Of a stretch of DNA of 64,000 bases, positions 61,009 to 64,000 are shown piece after piece. Position numbers and translations under genes: made by a program. The stretch comes from Rotaria sp. Silwood1 (lineage: Eukaryota; Rotifera; Eurotatoria; Philodinida; Philodinidae): NCBI GenBank assembly GCA_905250075.1, contig CAJNOP010000680.1:1-64000 (forward strand), written 5' to 3'. Below the pieces are notes generated by a model. The model did not search any database and had not been told where the DNA came from. It saw only the letters and a program-made list of their open reading frames with translations. Each line of letters opens with the position of its first letter. Position 1 is the stretch's first letter.

Positions 61009-63197
61009 AATGAAAACTTTAATTCTTTTAATAACAAATAGAGATATTTCAATTACTATAATAATAAAGAACAAATCTAATATTAGATATGTTTGTGAAC
61101 AACTTATGGACTCTCAAGCATTTGATTAAAATAAAACATGGAATAAATAAATGCACCTATGACAAACATCGATATAGAGGACGAATAAAAATTATCTTTT
61201 TTTCTTTCTATAATAATTGCAATTTAAATGAAGATGATAAATGTTAATTGACAAAATATAGTATACTGTAGAGATATGAAGAAAAAAAAAACATGTGTCG
61301 CCAGTCATACTTTTTCATTATGAGAAAGGATATTAATCAAAAAAAAAAAAAAAAAAAAAAACTGCATATACTTTTTTTAATAAAATCAAATTTTTTGTTA
61401 TTATTATTATTTATTGAGTATTTAATAGAACAATATTTAAATTTATTCATTCGAAAATTTAAAAAAATGAAAACTATGAGAAAGTCATGTTTTGTTGATA
61501 ACGAGGTAGATTGCATTGATCATTTTTAATAAGATAAACATATGATTTAAATTCGATCTTTCAAATACTTTTTTGTTTTTTCTTTAGGAGAATTCATTTC
61601 TCTTCTATTTATGTTCAAATGAGATTAGAATACTACTGTGAAAAAATAGACTATTTTCACTCTTAGTCTTCCTATAAAAATGTTAGAGATATAATGATTA
61701 TTTTTAGAATCTCTATTTCAAATAATCTCAATCTTCTTTTTGTCAAGTTGTGTTATAAATTTTATTTCTTATGACTTATGCAAAAAACATCATCGATTTC
61801 TAATTTGTTATTTTGTTTTAATCAGATCGATCTTTTATATATAGTGAAAATGTTTTTTTGTTCATTGATCAAAATATTGAAATTGATAGAAAATGTTCTG
61901 TAAATATTTTAACGCAGAATGGAACGGTCAAAAATTCAGATACAATCAAATTTTTGCAATATTTTGAAAGCTAAATGAATGCAAAATGCAATCTCATATG
62001 GTAAAAACTACTAGAGATAGTATGAAGTAGTAAGTTTGTAACAATAAAAGTCTGTTCAGAATCTATTTATCGATACATGAAGGATGCTTATTTTAATAAA
62101 TTTCAACTAAAAGTTTTAAAAATATCGTATATTTGAGTAAGCATTCACTGTAAATCTTTGGAAAAATTTTCTCTTCCTTCTTGAATATTTTAGTTCATTA
62201 TTATCATCCGTATACAATAACCTTGCGTAAGATAAGAAGAAAACTAGTAAATGTATAAAAATAAAAAATTCATTTTTTATTGAAATTAGAACGTATTTTA
62301 TTATTTTGGATCAGACAATGATGCTTCCTCTATGAATGAGTCTATCTAATTGAAGATTAAGATCAAAAACAGTCATACCAATATTCATCACTAAGCAAGA
62401 ACTCTTTCAAAACATTTGTAAAGATTACTTTAGATTGATTGTTTGATACATTGCCTTTAATCAGTTGTATTGACAATTATTTGATAGGTGACGATAAAAA
62501 AAAAAATATTAGAGCTTAATTTTTCATTTCAGATTTTTCTGAATTTTCAAAGGTCTTGAAAACTGATTCTTAAATTCAAATTAGTAACTTTGTAGAACAT
62601 CCTTGTCAGTAATGAGAAAGAGATTGTATCGAGTCAATTTATAACTTTTTCTCATCATATTTGAAAGACAAATTGTGTTATTCTATTTTATTTATTAAAA
62701 TTTGATGTTTCTATTAACAATGTGACAACATGTTTATAATTGAATTTTTGATAAAATAGGAAATTCAATGCATGCAATTAAACTACACTGTAGAGTTTCA
62801 TGGTTTGCATTTTACTATGAATTACGATTACAACCATTTTTGTTGAAATAAATTCTCAAATAACAATATGTCAAGTTCATCATACTATCATATAAATAAT
62901 AATAGTATTTCTTCGACTATTGAGTTATGACATGAAATATTAATAATCTATATGAGATAAATATTTTAAAATAATATTAAAATTTTTTAATTTTTGAAAG
63001 AAAGTTTTAATAAATTTCTTTTGATTTTATATGAATGTTATTATATTTATTTTCTCTAATTTAAAAGTTAGAAACAACAATATTGGATAACTCAAAGAAA
63101 AAAAATCTTAACTTTTTTGAACAGTTGAATCGCATATATCTAACTATAGTCTAATAGTTCAGATTTTTTTTTAAAAAGTTTTTGTATTCGATTGCAG
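61009..63197. other. Intergenic region
   Basis: About 2.2 kb, AT-rich with poly(A) runs (61340-61361). No convincing exon was found that would join to the terminal exon at 63198. Confidence 0.4.
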
Positions 63198-63359
63198 TTT
63201 ATGTATATATATCGTATTGATCGTACAGATTGTGTAGGCAAAGCTATAAGACTTTTAACAAAAGAAGATTTAACTGTATTTTATGAATTAAAAGAAGTTA
63301 TACTTGAATCATTCGTATTACAATGTCTACCTGAATTACTTAATCATCCCGATGCATAA
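63198..63359 (+). CDS. Terminal exon of an unidentified gene
   Basis: A 54-codon frame follows an acceptor (GATTGCAG ending 63197) and ends in [23 protein letters not shown] ... [20 protein letters not shown]. Charged and hydrophobic residues are balanced as in a real helical protein. AATAAA follows at 63487. Upstream exons were not found, so this is either the last exon of a gene with a long intron or an orphan fragment. Confidence 0.45.
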   Translation, partial: FMYIYRIDRTDCVGKAIRLLTKEDLTVFYELKEVILESFVLQCLPELLNHPDA

Positions 63360-63486
63360 TATAAACTTGATTCGATATTTTATTTATTCTTTTTTTCATT
63401 AAAATTAGATTTTGACTTAAATAAAAAAAAGACTTTATTTCTTGTATTTGTATTTCGTTGTGTTTTGTCTTATATTGTACATTATT

Positions 63487-63492
63487 AATAAA
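63487..63492 (+). terminator. Poly(A) signal AATAAA
   Basis: AATAAA lies 128 bp after the stop of the terminal exon at 63198-63359. Confidence 0.35.
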
Positions 63493-63867
63493 GAAGCATC
63501 AGATGAAGAATAAAATAATGACATATGATATATTTCTTTATTTCATGGAAACGAAGCAGTTTGTTTCTTTCTATTGAGTGACGTTTTTTACTACAATAGA
63601 CATGTTCTTGCTGCATAATCATATGCCAAAACAAATCTCGTATTGAGTTCCTTTTTTTTTGTACTGAAAATTCTGCTCAGATTGACATACTTTTCTGAAA
63701 TAAATAATGATGAACAGTTTTGTATTATATTTGACCGAAGTCTGTAATGATGCTAATCATTGTGGTGTTGTTTTAAGGAAGCTTATTGAAACACAATTTT
63801 TATAATAAGTGATTCGGATATTTTTGAAATTTGACTTCCAAATTTTATTTATTCTCTACTCGAAGAT

Positions 63868-63908
63868 ATGGGTGTGGGTGTTGATCATCGGTATTTTCAC
63901 ACCCACCC
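63868..63908. repeat. Short telomere-like inverted repeat
   Basis: GGGTGTGGGTGTTG is followed 20 bp later by CACACCCACCCTG on the same strand, a small version of the head-to-head TGTGGG arrangement at 4.2-4.5 kb. Only two units each side, so it may be chance or a MITE end. Confidence 0.4.
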
Positions 63909-64000
63909 TGTCAGCCTATATAGAAAAAAAAAAGCTTTTTATAAAGAATTAAAGTATCTCCGTAACTATTTTTGGTATGACCTAAGTGATAGATATTTTT

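Overview
The window is eukaryotic nuclear DNA, AT-rich throughout, with introns mostly 50-70 bp long (GT...AG) inside animal genes. It most likely comes from a bdelloid rotifer. The reasons are arrays of the hexamer TGTGGG (the telomeric repeat known from bdelloids such as Adineta), a decayed EGF/LDLa gene of a type I associate with rotifers, animal-specific genes (MORN4, FAM43, BICRA, a receptor tyrosine phosphatase, Tudor proteins) and many small non-autonomous transposons. No species can be named.

Left part (1-7.3 kb) looks subtelomeric and decayed. It holds a broken EGF/LDLa secreted-protein gene (1.9-3.9 kb), short degenerate repeats, then a head-to-head junction of telomeric repeats: (GGGTGT)n at 4234-4393 runs into (ACACCC)n at 4406-4506. 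The C-rich array abuts the middle of a broken gene that joins a D-Ala-D-Ala-ligase-like ATP-grasp region to a SET methyltransferase domain with post-SET cysteines (4507-7186). This looks like a broken gene capped by a telomere and then fused end-to-end to another telomere.

Middle part (9.5-36.98 kb) holds ordinary animal genes: FAM43-like PTB protein (+), MORN4 (+), a long Ser/Thr-rich protein with degenerate ISEYIETK-type repeats (+), a small unknown protein (+), a secreted RNase T2 with an N-terminal saposin-A-like domain (-), a BICRA/BICRAL (GLTSCR1) homologue of the ncBAF chromatin remodeller (+), a single-pass membrane protein with a possible SUEL-type lectin domain (-), a mariner transposase remnant, a PUSL1/TruA pseudouridine synthase with its catalytic motif altered (-), and, about 100 bp away and divergent, a CPVL-type serine carboxypeptidase (+).

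Right part (37.3-64 kb) holds an 18-exon receptor tyrosine phosphatase with an active-looking first domain and a dead second domain (-), then three paralogous single-Tudor genes on the minus strand (48-49.7, 54.3-56.3, 57.7-61.0 kb), plus a stray terminal exon at 63.2 kb. Exon phases close exactly for MORN4, BICRA, RPTP, CPVL, PUSL1, RNase T2 and the Tudor genes, so these models are well supported.

Transposon load is intronic and small: two hAT-type MITEs with perfect 8-bp target duplications (30.6 and 59.4 kb), foldback elements sharing a CGAGGGAAC-type end (27.6 kb and 41.7-42.9 kb, nested), another foldback at 24.6 kb, and a two-copy GGGTGGGCG element inside the phosphatase gene.
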